Shown here piece by piece: positions 1 to 5,903 of a stretch of DNA of 7,448 nt. The position numbers and the translations under genes are program-made. The first letter of the stretch is position 1; every line of letters begins with the position of its first letter. The notes below the pieces were generated by a model that did no database searches, was not told the DNA's origin, and worked only from the letters and a program-made list of their open reading frames with translations. Source of the DNA: SAT2750 sp964476375 (GTDB lineage: Bacteria > Planctomycetota > Planctomycetia > Pirellulales > Pirellulaceae). Location of the stretch: the NCBI GenBank assembly GCA_964476375.1, contig CAYYZW010000039.1, positions 1-7,448 of the forward strand, read 5' to 3'.

Positions 1-82
1 CCAGTACCTGCTCGGCGGCCGCTGAGACTGCCGTAACCGACAACAAGACAATCGAGAGGAATCCATTCATTCTTCGTGACAT
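1..82 (-). CDS. N-terminus of an exported protein (partial, runs off the left edge)
   Basis: Only the first 27 codons are present. They read as a signal peptide: a basic start (MSRRMNGF), a hydrophobic core (LSIVLLSVTAV) and a likely signal peptidase site after SAAA, followed by EQVL. The protein is therefore probably exported to the periplasm or beyond, but the mature part lies outside the window and its function cannot be named. A second in-frame ATG at 68-70 would give a shorter signal peptide starting MNGF; neither start has a strong Shine-Dalgarno site. The gene follows the sulfatase-like gene on the same strand after 192 bases, and a promoter candidate lies in that gap (178-206), so it is probably a separate transcription unit. 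Confidence 0.6.
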   Translation of the reverse strand, partial: MSRRMNGFLSIVLLSVTAVSAAAEQVL

Positions 83-151
83 GATGACCGCTCTGCAGAG
101 TTGAAAGGAAAGTTTATTCCGTGGCCTGAGCGTGAACTCCCCGGACCGAGC

Positions 152-163
152 CAGGCACGCCTG
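152..163. repeat. Short inverted repeat CAGGC-ac-GCCTG
   Basis: Two 5-base arms separated by two bases form a near-palindrome just downstream of the -10 box candidate at 178-183, read toward the partial gene at 1-82. It could be an operator or a small hairpin in the leader, but a repeat this short can arise by chance. Confidence 0.2.
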
Positions 164-177
164 TCATTGTGCCACCA

Positions 178-206
178 TTTATATTTTGCTGTTTGGGGGT
201 GAACAA
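178..206 (-). promoter_or_regulatory. Candidate sigma70-type promoter for the partial exported gene
   Basis: Read on the minus strand, TTGTTC (plus-strand bases 201-206) and TATAAA (178-183) are separated by exactly 17 bases, a standard -35/-10 layout. The -10 box matches the consensus at five of six positions and the -35 at three. The site lies in the only AT-rich intergenic patch of the window and about 95 bases upstream of the start codon at 80-82. This is inference from sequence alone, and planctomycete promoters are poorly defined. Confidence 0.4.
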
Positions 207-274
207 GAAAAGGAGCGTGCCGACTGGAGAGATCCCGGTTCTCCGAAGTAACACGTCGCCGTCGGGCTGGTGGA

Positions 275-1723
275 CTAGTTTTTCGAGGGATTCCTGGCCT
301 GCGATCGATAGACCGGTTTCAGGCCTCGCTTCCATGTCTTCCCCTCGAGGTCCTGGCCAAGAGACTTGAAGTGGGAGAAAAGCGTGCGCTGTAACTGGTC
401 GGCCCGGTCCGGCTGCGCATCGGCCAGGTTCATCAGCTCCCCAGGGTCGTTTTGCAGGTGATAGAGTTCCCGGCTCTTTTCTTCCAGCGTGTAAATCAGT
501 TTCCAGCCGTCAGGAGTGATGACCGAACGCTTGAAGGTGTAATCGCGGTAATCGGTCTCGGAGAAGATATTTCTTCGAGCCGGTTCACCTGCCATCGTCG
601 CTGCCAGGCTTGTGCCCCGAAGCTGTTTTTGTACTTCGGCCGGAACCTTCACATTCAGCAGATCGAGGATGGTAGGCATCACGTCAATGCTGCTGATTCT
701 GTCCGTGATCACCTTACCACTGGTTTGCCCCGGCAGCTTGATCACCAGTGGGACATGGATCAGCTCGTTGTAGAGCGTGAAACCATGGTCGAAGCGGCGG
801 TGCTCGTAGAATTCCGTGCCATGATCCGAGGTGAGGAGAAGCAGGGTCTTGCCGGTCAGGCCCAGCCTGTCCAGGGCGGCAAGAAACTGTCCAAACTGCT
901 TGTCCATCCGCTGGATCTTTTCGTCATAGATAGCACGCCAGAAACGTACATCCTCATCCCGCAAAGTAAGCTGTCCTTTTTCAAGGCCTTCCTCACGGAG
1001 GATTTCCTGTTCCAGTTCGGCCCCGGTGTATTTCCAGTCATAATCCGGGTCCACAAAACGGTAGTCGTAACCGGTATCGGGTGTCCGTTGTCCGTGGACA
1101 TCATAGCCGTGCAGAAAGAGGAAGAACTTCTTCGTCCTGTTGGCTTCCAGCCACCGGATGGCCCGTGGAATACTCTCCTCGATGCTGCCGAATTTTTGCC
1201 GTGGATAGTAGTAGGTATCAAAACCCTGTTCGTAGCCAAAACCGCCGCTCACTCCCGCGTTCCCGGTGAAGCCACCGGTCCGGTAGCCGTTCTGCTTCAT
1301 CACATCAGCCAGGGTGATTAACCCCGGCGATAACTCCTTGAGATTGGCGAGTTTCTTTTCTTTCTCGTTGTAGACCGCGTACTTGTTGGTCATGCGGTGC
1401 TGCGAGGGGTAGACGCCGGTGAACCAGGTCATCGAGGCCGGAACGGTCCAGGAAGCGACCGAGATTGCCTCTCGGAAGAGAAATCCCTGCCGGGCAACCC
1501 CGTCCATAAACGGTGTCACGTTGCGGGGGTATCCATAGCAGCCGACATGGGCCGCTTGCAGTGCATCAAAACTGACCAGGACCACGTTCCAGTCCTGGTC
1601 AGTGGTCGTCCCACCATCGGCGACTGGGGCCGCGGGTGGCTCTTCGCCCAAAGCGGTACTGTTTGCCAGGCAGATCCAGAGCATGCCCGCCAGGATGGTC
1701 GAACAGGTGCGAGCCTTTTGCAT
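275..1723 (-). CDS. Secreted sulfatase-superfamily hydrolase with Thr in place of the formylglycine Cys
   Basis: This 482-residue protein has a signal peptide (residues 1-26, ending NSTALG) and an almost complete sulfatase/alkaline-phosphatase fold. Metal-site residues of the family are visible: Asp53 in VSFDAL, Asp300-His301 in TSDHG and His313 in FDHG. His205 and His210 in HGYDVHG also match family positions. GCYGYPRNVTP (61-71) and the C-terminal ELYHLQNDPGE..NL block (419-433) are typical sulfatase signatures. The nucleophile segment reads SWTVPASMTWFTGVYPSQH (91-109). Aligning on TG-YP puts Thr93 where classical sulfatases have Cys or Ser of C/S-x-P-x-R, and the Arg is also missing. It therefore cannot carry formylglycine. 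Thr-nucleophile members of the superfamily exist (LtaS and nucleotide pyrophosphatases), so a phosphoester or sulfate-ester hydrolase using Thr is plausible; the substrate is unknown. It lies 42 bases after the SUMF1-like gene and is probably co-transcribed with it. Confidence 0.9.
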   Translation of the reverse strand: MQKARTCSTILAGMLWICLANSTALGEEPPAAPVADGGTTTDQDWNVVLVSFDALQAAHVGCYGYPRNVTPFMDGVARQGFLFREAISVASWTVPASMTWFTGVYPSQHRMTNKYAVYNEKEKKLANLKELSPGLITLADVMKQNGYRTGGFTGNAGVSGGFGYEQGFDTYYYPRQKFGSIEESIPRAIRWLEANRTKKFFLFLHGYDVHGQRTPDTGYDYRFVDPDYDWKYTGAELEQEILREEGLEKGQLTLRDEDVRFWRAIYDEKIQRMDKQFGQFLAALDRLGLTGKTLLLLTSDHGTEFYEHRRFDHGFTLYNELIHVPLVIKLPGQTSGKVITDRISSIDVMPTILDLLNVKVPAEVQKQLRGTSLAATMAGEPARRNIFSETDYRDYTFKRSVITPDGWKLIYTLEEKSRELYHLQNDPGELMNLADAQPDRADQLQRTLFSHFKSLGQDLEGKTWKRGLKPVYRSQARNPSKN

Positions 1724-1765
1724 CCGTCATTTCTTCCCGGGGTTCGGCCTTGTCTGGCGGCGAGG

Positions 1766-2887
1766 TCAGGGTGTCCTGGCAACGCGGAAGCCGGCAAAGG
1801 AGGTGCGCTGGTCAGCCGTCAGGTAGAATCGGCTGGCAGATCGGCACCCCGATTCATTCAGCATCCAGGATCCGCCACGGACCACGCGATGACGCCCACG
1901 ATCCGGGCCCCGCGGGTCCTGCCTGGGGGACTGTGTGTAGTAGTCCTCGCCATACCAGTCCCAGCACCACTCGGCGACGTTCCCATGCATGTCCTGCAGG
2001 CCCCATGCATTTGGCTTGTAACTGCCGGTTTCTGCCGTCCGTTTCAGGGAGTTGTTGACCGCCGAACCGTAGAGGGCAAGGGCCCGGGACTGGAGGTTTG
2101 CCCTGCGGTTGTCGGTCTTGACGCCGAAATGGAACCGCTGGCGGCTTGAAGCGCGGCAGGCGTATTCCCACTCGGCTTCCGTGGGCAGGCGATACCCGTT
2201 TCCCCCGTCGATCGCGACGGTTGCATGCGTGATTGAGTTTCCATCGAGCTTGACGTCTGTCATCCGGTAGTAGGGACGGTAGCCGTCCCTTGCACTCAGA
2301 CGATTGCAAAACGAGATCGCATCCAGCCAGCTTACCTGTTCGACGGGGAAGTCGCTGGTATCGAGTCGCCGAACCTTTTCCGCACCGTCACCCTGTCGCG
2401 TGAAATGGCTGGGGACGAATTCCATCACTTCTTCAAACTGGTCGTTTGTCACTTCGCATGTTCCCAGCAGGAAGGTTTGGCTGATCTGAACGTCGTGCAG
2501 AATCTCCTCGGCCTTGCGGCCTGCCTCTTCCACGGGGGATCCCATCTGGAAAGTTCCGGCTTCAATAATCACCGTCTTCAGGCCCGTGGACTGGCTCTGG
2601 CTGCAGGCATGCAAAATTCTTCGAATCACATGCCGGGCCCGAAACTGCAATTCCCGGTTCGTGCTGTTCGCAGCGATCTGGCGAATTTCCGGCAGGGCGC
2701 GTTCACCGAAATGAACCAGCTGCTTTGCCGCCGCCTGGCGTACGAGGAAATGATTGTCGGCAAGTTTCCTGGCCACAGAGCTGATGTGCTGTGGATCCTC
2801 ATCCCCGGCAGGTTCGACAGCCAAGACCGGCAGCCCGCTTCCCAGCACCAGGGACAGCAGGATCGTGGAACGGACTAGGTAACGCAT
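1766..2887 (-). CDS. Secreted HEAT-like plus SUMF1/FGE-like domain protein
   Basis: From the chosen ATG the protein has 373 residues. It begins with a signal peptide (MRYLVRSTILLSLVLGSGLPVLA), then a helical HEAT-like segment (about 33-95, including VRQAAAKQL and ALPEIRQIAA). A full formylglycine-generating-enzyme-type domain follows (about 105-373): GTFQMGSP (111-118), CEVTNDQF (144-151), GYRLPTEAEWEYACRA (231-246), GNVAEWCWDWYG (302-313), RVVRGGSW (334-341), CRSASRF (348-354) and GFRVAR (366-371). True FGE needs two Cys in the GGSY-x-C-x4-C segment. Here the first position is Leu343 and only Cys348 remains, so FGE activity is doubtful. This family (SUMF1/EgtB/PvdO) also includes binding and other oxidative members. 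An upstream extension to 2962 is open in frame, but it would put a poor leader before the signal peptide, so the start at 2885-2887 is preferred. Confidence 0.88.
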   Translation of the reverse strand: MRYLVRSTILLSLVLGSGLPVLAVEPAGDEDPQHISSVARKLADNHFLVRQAAAKQLVHFGERALPEIRQIAANSTNRELQFRARHVIRRILHACSQSQSTGLKTVIIEAGTFQMGSPVEEAGRKAEEILHDVQISQTFLLGTCEVTNDQFEEVMEFVPSHFTRQGDGAEKVRRLDTSDFPVEQVSWLDAISFCNRLSARDGYRPYYRMTDVKLDGNSITHATVAIDGGNGYRLPTEAEWEYACRASSRQRFHFGVKTDNRRANLQSRALALYGSAVNNSLKRTAETGSYKPNAWGLQDMHGNVAEWCWDWYGEDYYTQSPRQDPRGPDRGRHRVVRGGSWMLNESGCRSASRFYLTADQRTSFAGFRVARTP

Positions 2888-2899
2888 GCTATATAGCAT
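2886..2899. promoter_or_regulatory. Perfect 14-base palindrome over the start codon of the SUMF1-like gene
   Basis: ATGCTATATAGCAT is its own reverse complement. On the minus strand it ends inside the ATG of the SUMF1-like gene and contains TATATA and TATGCT, which could serve as a -10 element. It could be an operator, or a promoter giving a very short leader. No good -35 box was found at the right distance, so the role is open. Confidence 0.3.
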
Positions 2900-3018
2900 A
2901 TCGAAAGATGCCGAGAGGAACCATCTTTTTGACAGGGACCGTGCCTTTCCGGACCAGGTCATGGAGCACGGACACCAGTTCCAGGCCCACGCCTGACAAG
3001 GAGACGGATTCTGTGCTG

Positions 3019-3369
3019 CTAGCCTGTTGGCTGGGCTGGCTGCTTCCGGAACATGGAGCCGACAGCAGCCAGGAAAGCGGCAGAAAAGACCGCCGGGTTA
3101 ATTAATGCCAGCAGGTATCCCGAGATTGCCCCGGTCTGTGGACGCCCGACGCTGGCAGGCGGACCGGTCACGGTGGTCAGGACGATCTGGATCAGGGGTG
3201 TGAGAAGAGTCAGGCAAAAGAGCAGGCAGGCGATCCTGAACAACAGGGGCCGGACGATCCTCTCGGGTTTGAAGATAAGGGCCAGGAAGATGCAGACAAC
3301 AAAAGCCATCTGCAAGGAGCCAAGGGATAACCCGAATAATTGCGAGTAGATCGAAGAATAATCCATCAT
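3019..3369 (-). CDS. Small three-helix membrane protein of unknown function
   Basis: This 116-residue protein was not recognised as a member of a named family. Three hydrophobic stretches are clear: about residues 13-33 (ending CIFLALIF), 42-66 (including LLFCLTLLTPLIQIVL) and 81-106 (including LLALINPAVFSAAFLAAVG). A short basic link (KPERIVR) joins the first two, and a Pro/Gly-rich loop (GPPASVGRPQTG) lies before the third. The tail is short and basic. The start is supported by GGAG on the minus strand (plus-strand bases 3377-3380), seven bases before the ATG at 3367-3369; a second ATG follows at once. It lies 131 bases upstream of the SUMF1-like gene and 166 bases downstream of the dehydratase, so co-transcription with either is possible but not shown. 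Confidence 0.65.
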   Translation of the reverse strand: MMDYSSIYSQLFGLSLGSLQMAFVVCIFLALIFKPERIVRPLLFRIACLLFCLTLLTPLIQIVLTTVTGPPASVGRPQTGAISGYLLALINPAVFSAAFLAAVGSMFRKQPAQPTG

Positions 3370-3535
3370 GGAAAGACTCCAGGGTTGTTGGTCGCCAGAA
3401 CGAAGCCGAACCGTGACAGAAAGAGATGGCTAGGGCAACCGCAAAATACTCCCGGGCCCCTGGAAGAACCTCTCGACCGGCGGTTCGTCTCGTACCCCGC
3501 CTGAGGGGGAGTGTGCTGTCCCGCGGTCCACGTGG

Positions 3536-4819
3536 TCAATGCGTGTAGGGCCGTACCAGGTTGAGGGCATCGCGGTTCAGTTCCAGGCCAAATCCTGGAG
3601 TCTCCGGGAGCGTGATATAACCCGCCTCCGGGAGCGGTTCACTGATGAACATCGTACCGAAGTTGGGCTCGATCGTGTCCGACTGCTCGCTCATCATCAC
3701 GAACTCCGCCAGGTTGATGGAGTCGAAGGCCATCGCCATGTAATAGCCGTAGACACCACAGCCATGGGGCACCACCGATACGGCCTGCGCCTGGGCCTGG
3801 GCAACCACGCGGGTAAACTCCGTCGGGCCGCCCATCCACATCACGTCCGGCTGCAGCAGGCCGACGCCTGCCTCGATCAACTGCTGGAACCCGTGGCGGG
3901 TGTACTCGTGCTCGCCGGTCGCGAAGTAGGTCGTTGTCCCCAGGCTCTCGAGCTTCCTGGCCAGCTTGCGGTGCGCGACGTACTGGTCGGGCATCAACGG
4001 TTCTTCGATCCACTTCAGGTTAAACGGTGCCAGCACGCGGGCCAGTTCCGCGGCATACTGCAGGTCCAGCGCCATGTAGCAGTCGAGCATCAGCGGGAAA
4101 TCGGGTCCGACCTTCTCCCGCCAGTCGCCGATAAACTCGACGTTCCGGCGAAGACCCTCCGGGCCGGCAGCCGGGCCGTAGGGTAACGGTACTTTCGCGC
4201 CGTGGAACCCCATCTCCCTGGCAAGGTCGGGGCGAGAGCCGGTCGCATAGACCGGTACCCGCTGCTTGGTCCTGCCCCCCATCAGGTTGTAGACCGGTTC
4301 ACCCAGTGTCCTGCCGGCCAGGTCCCAGAGGGCGAGGTCGATCGCGGAGATGGCGTGAACCCCCAGGCCCAAGCGGCTGAAATGGATCGAGGCCCGCCAC
4401 ATCTGCTCCCAGATAACCGAGTGGTCGCGGACATTCTGTCCCTCCACGAACATCGAGAGGTGCTGTTCGATAATGAAGGCGGCCGCTTCCCCGCCCGTGC
4501 TGGCGCCGATGCCGACGCGTCCCTCCTCGTCCTCGATCTCGACGATCACGGTGGGGACGCGGGCCACGCCCCAGGAGCTGCGAGGCCCTGAATACTTCGG
4601 GTAGCGGGACATCGGGTTGGTAATCGGGGGGTGGGTCGTCTGGTGGTCCCAGTTGCCGTCCGCATCAGGCAGGCCCTGGATCCAGTGCGAATCGGACGTG
4701 TCGTGAACGTCACTGGCGCCGTATTCCTCACTGCGTGATACAAGCGCACGGACCTCGGTGATCCTGGGCTGCCCCGGGGTGGGCAGGACATCTTCATTGG
4801 GAGCGATGTAAAGGGACAT
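3536..4819 (-). CDS. rhmD: L-rhamnonate dehydratase family enzyme (enolase superfamily)
   Basis: RhmD dehydrates L-rhamnonate to 2-keto-3-deoxy-L-rhamnonate in the cytoplasm with Mg2+, a step of non-phosphorylative rhamnose breakdown. It also accepts related acids such as L-mannonate and L-lyxonate. Recalled E. coli RhmD segments match strongly: YATGSRPDLAREMGF, LMLDCYMALDLQYA, FNLKWIEEP, QPDVMWMGG and the C-terminal RPYTH. Counting from the ATG (427 residues), the expected residues are all present: His39 (DVHD) and Arg80 for substrate, metal ligands Asp246, Glu272 and Glu303, then His304 and the general acid His352 (VVPHG). There is no signal peptide. An insertion of roughly 19 residues (about 50-68) lies in the N-terminal capping region between HWI and PMSRY, so the preferred substrate may differ. 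The frame extends two codons to a TTG at 4825, but the ATG at 4817-4819 is preferred; neither has a clear Shine-Dalgarno site. No aldolase, dehydrogenase or transporter of the pathway is nearby. Confidence 0.9.
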   Translation of the reverse strand: MSLYIAPNEDVLPTPGQPRITEVRALVSRSEEYGASDVHDTSDSHWIQGLPDADGNWDHQTTHPPITNPMSRYPKYSGPRSSWGVARVPTVIVEIEDEEGRVGIGASTGGEAAAFIIEQHLSMFVEGQNVRDHSVIWEQMWRASIHFSRLGLGVHAISAIDLALWDLAGRTLGEPVYNLMGGRTKQRVPVYATGSRPDLAREMGFHGAKVPLPYGPAAGPEGLRRNVEFIGDWREKVGPDFPLMLDCYMALDLQYAAELARVLAPFNLKWIEEPLMPDQYVAHRKLARKLESLGTTTYFATGEHEYTRHGFQQLIEAGVGLLQPDVMWMGGPTEFTRVVAQAQAQAVSVVPHGCGVYGYYMAMAFDSINLAEFVMMSEQSDTIEPNFGTMFISEPLPEAGYITLPETPGFGLELNRDALNLVRPYTH

Positions 4820-4987
4820 GCTCAAACCGTATCAGCCAGCAGGATGGCCTTCAAGCTGGAAGGTCAGAAGGGGGAGAGGATCATGGGATTCGTTGGTCCG
4901 GGCGGCGTGGATGATTCTCGCAGTATTTTGCCATCGGCACCCTGCAGGGATACACTCACTAGGAGGTTTACCGAGTTCGCCCCTCGT

Positions 4988-4993
4988 GGAGGA
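4988..4993 (+). promoter_or_regulatory. Strong Shine-Dalgarno site of the nuclease-fold gene
   Basis: GGAGGA lies eight bases before the ATG at 5002, which fixes the start of that gene. Most other genes in this window have weaker sites. A second anti-SD match, AGGAGG, sits at 4961-4966, but no start codon follows it at a usable distance. Confidence 0.7.
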
Positions 4994-5001
4994 ATCTGAC
5001 C

Positions 5002-5706
5002 ATGACCAGGTATCTGTCTTTGGTGCTTCTGGCCACCCTTGTTTTTCCGGCCACGAGTTTGGCACAGCAGTTCGTGTCCTTTTATGGCGAGGCAGTCGAT
5101 GTGTTTGATGGTGATATGTTCACCATCGAGTTGAAGAAACAGTCCGGAGAATTTCTTGTCCGCGGTGGCTGGCTGACACCGGTGGAGCAGATGACCGGAC
5201 GGGTTGTCATTCAGCTGCAGGGGATCGACGCGCCAGAGCGAAGTCGGAATGACCCTTACTGGCGCGAGGCGAGAGCCCACCTGGCGAGCAGGCTCAGCAG
5301 GCAGCTGGTCAATCTCCAGGTCATGCTGACACCACGGGGATTGAATCGAAGTGGTCCGGCGGGCCCCGTCCTTGGTGTCGTGCGAATTGGTAACTCCTCC
5401 GACCCCCTTAACCTGTCGTTGATTGCCGTCGGTTTGGCAAAGGATGACTGGGATGTTTCTTTCGGAGGTCCTTATGTCGATGCGCAGCGACGGGCGATGT
5501 CCAGGCGCGTCGGCATCTGGAGTGACCCGCGGCAGTACGAACGGGAGAATGATTTCAGGATCGGGCTTTATGGAAATGAACAGAGCAGGAAGCGCATCAC
5601 GGTCGTTCCCTGTCCCAATGGCAAGTTCTCCCGCAATGAAAAACCCGAGACCCGCAAGAATCCTTTTCCCAATCGGGGAGTTGGCAAGCAGGAATGGCAA
5701 AAGTGA
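5002..5706 (+). CDS. Secreted staphylococcal-nuclease-fold protein with a degraded active site
   Basis: The 234-residue protein starts with a signal peptide (cleavage likely near residue 21, TSLAQ). A thermonuclease-like (SNase, OB-fold) domain covers about residues 26-175: GEAVDVFDGDMFTIEL (29-44), VIQLQGIDAPER (69-80), YWREARAHLASRL (86-98), LNLSLIAVGLAKDDWD (136-151) and YVDAQRRAMSRRVGIW (158-173). Compared with S. aureus nuclease, the Ca-ligand Asp (Asp38, DGD), Asp40 (Asp76) and Glu43 (Glu79) are kept. The catalytic Arg35 is Gln71, and the D-x-Y-G-R segment carrying Arg87 reads GPVLG with Pro122. Nuclease activity is therefore doubtful; nucleic-acid or protein binding is possible. A basic, low-complexity tail (about 190-234, rich in Lys, Arg, Asn and Pro) follows the domain. 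The gene diverges from the dehydratase gene. Confidence 0.82.
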   Translation: MTRYLSLVLLATLVFPATSLAQQFVSFYGEAVDVFDGDMFTIELKKQSGEFLVRGGWLTPVEQMTGRVVIQLQGIDAPERSRNDPYWREARAHLASRLSRQLVNLQVMLTPRGLNRSGPAGPVLGVVRIGNSSDPLNLSLIAVGLAKDDWDVSFGGPYVDAQRRAMSRRVGIWSDPRQYERENDFRIGLYGNEQSRKRITVVPCPNGKFSRNEKPETRKNPFPNRGVGKQEWQK

Positions 5707-5755
5707 ATTCCCGGGGCTTTGTTCCTCATCAAGGCAACCCTCCAGCAGGGGATGT

Positions 5756-5785
5756 TTGCTGCTTCATCCGATGAGCGACTACAAT
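5756..5785 (+). promoter_or_regulatory. Candidate sigma70-type promoter for the redoxin lipoprotein gene
   Basis: TTGCTG (5756-5761) and TACAAT (5780-5785) are separated by 18 bases. TACAAT matches the -10 consensus at five of six positions and the -35 box at three. The pair sits in the 197-base gap between the nuclease-fold gene and the lipoprotein gene, about 118 bases before the chosen ATG. It would let the lipoprotein gene be transcribed apart from its upstream neighbour. Confidence 0.45.
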
Positions 5786-5903
5786 CGGGGGTGCCGCGGT
5801 TTCCTGTGTGCTGGCGATCGACCTGCTGACAGGGACCGATGACTATGTGAGGTTGCCGTACCAGTGTGTGTGCAGCCATGGACCTTTGGAGAATAACCGA
5901 GCC

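Noticed and set aside
452..1321. A 289-codon open frame on the plus strand inside the sulfatase-like gene.
   Set aside because: It is antisense to a gene with clear family motifs throughout and shows no domain, signal peptide or ribosome-binding site of its own.
1397..2149. A 250-codon plus-strand frame spanning the junction of the sulfatase-like and SUMF1-like genes.
   Set aside because: It lies antisense to the well-supported ends of both genes and has no recognisable content.
275..2887. Reading the SUMF1-like and sulfatase-like genes as an ordinary formylglycine maturase with its sulfatase.
   Set aside because: The sulfatase-like protein has Thr at the modified position and the maturase-like protein lacks one catalytic Cys, so the standard reaction is not supported.
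2929..2934. A perfect TTGACA on the plus strand.
   Set aside because: No plus-strand gene follows for 2 kb and no -10 box is suitably placed; it lies upstream of a minus-strand gene and is likely chance.
3470..3530. A possible terminator after the dehydratase frame region (CCCC...GGGG pairing near 3497-3510).
   Set aside because: The stem is only four to five bases with no T-run on the minus strand, so it is too weak to report as a terminator.
4864..5700. A 278-codon open frame on the minus strand, antisense to the nuclease-fold gene.
   Set aside because: The plus-strand product has a signal peptide, a strong Shine-Dalgarno site and clear SNase signatures. The antisense product has no recognisable domain and looks like a shadow of GC-rich codon use.
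2930..5838. A 12-base repeat, TGACAGGGACCG, at 2930-2941 and 5827-5838.
   Set aside because: One or two exact 12-base matches are expected by chance in a window of this size, and the two sites have unlike surroundings.
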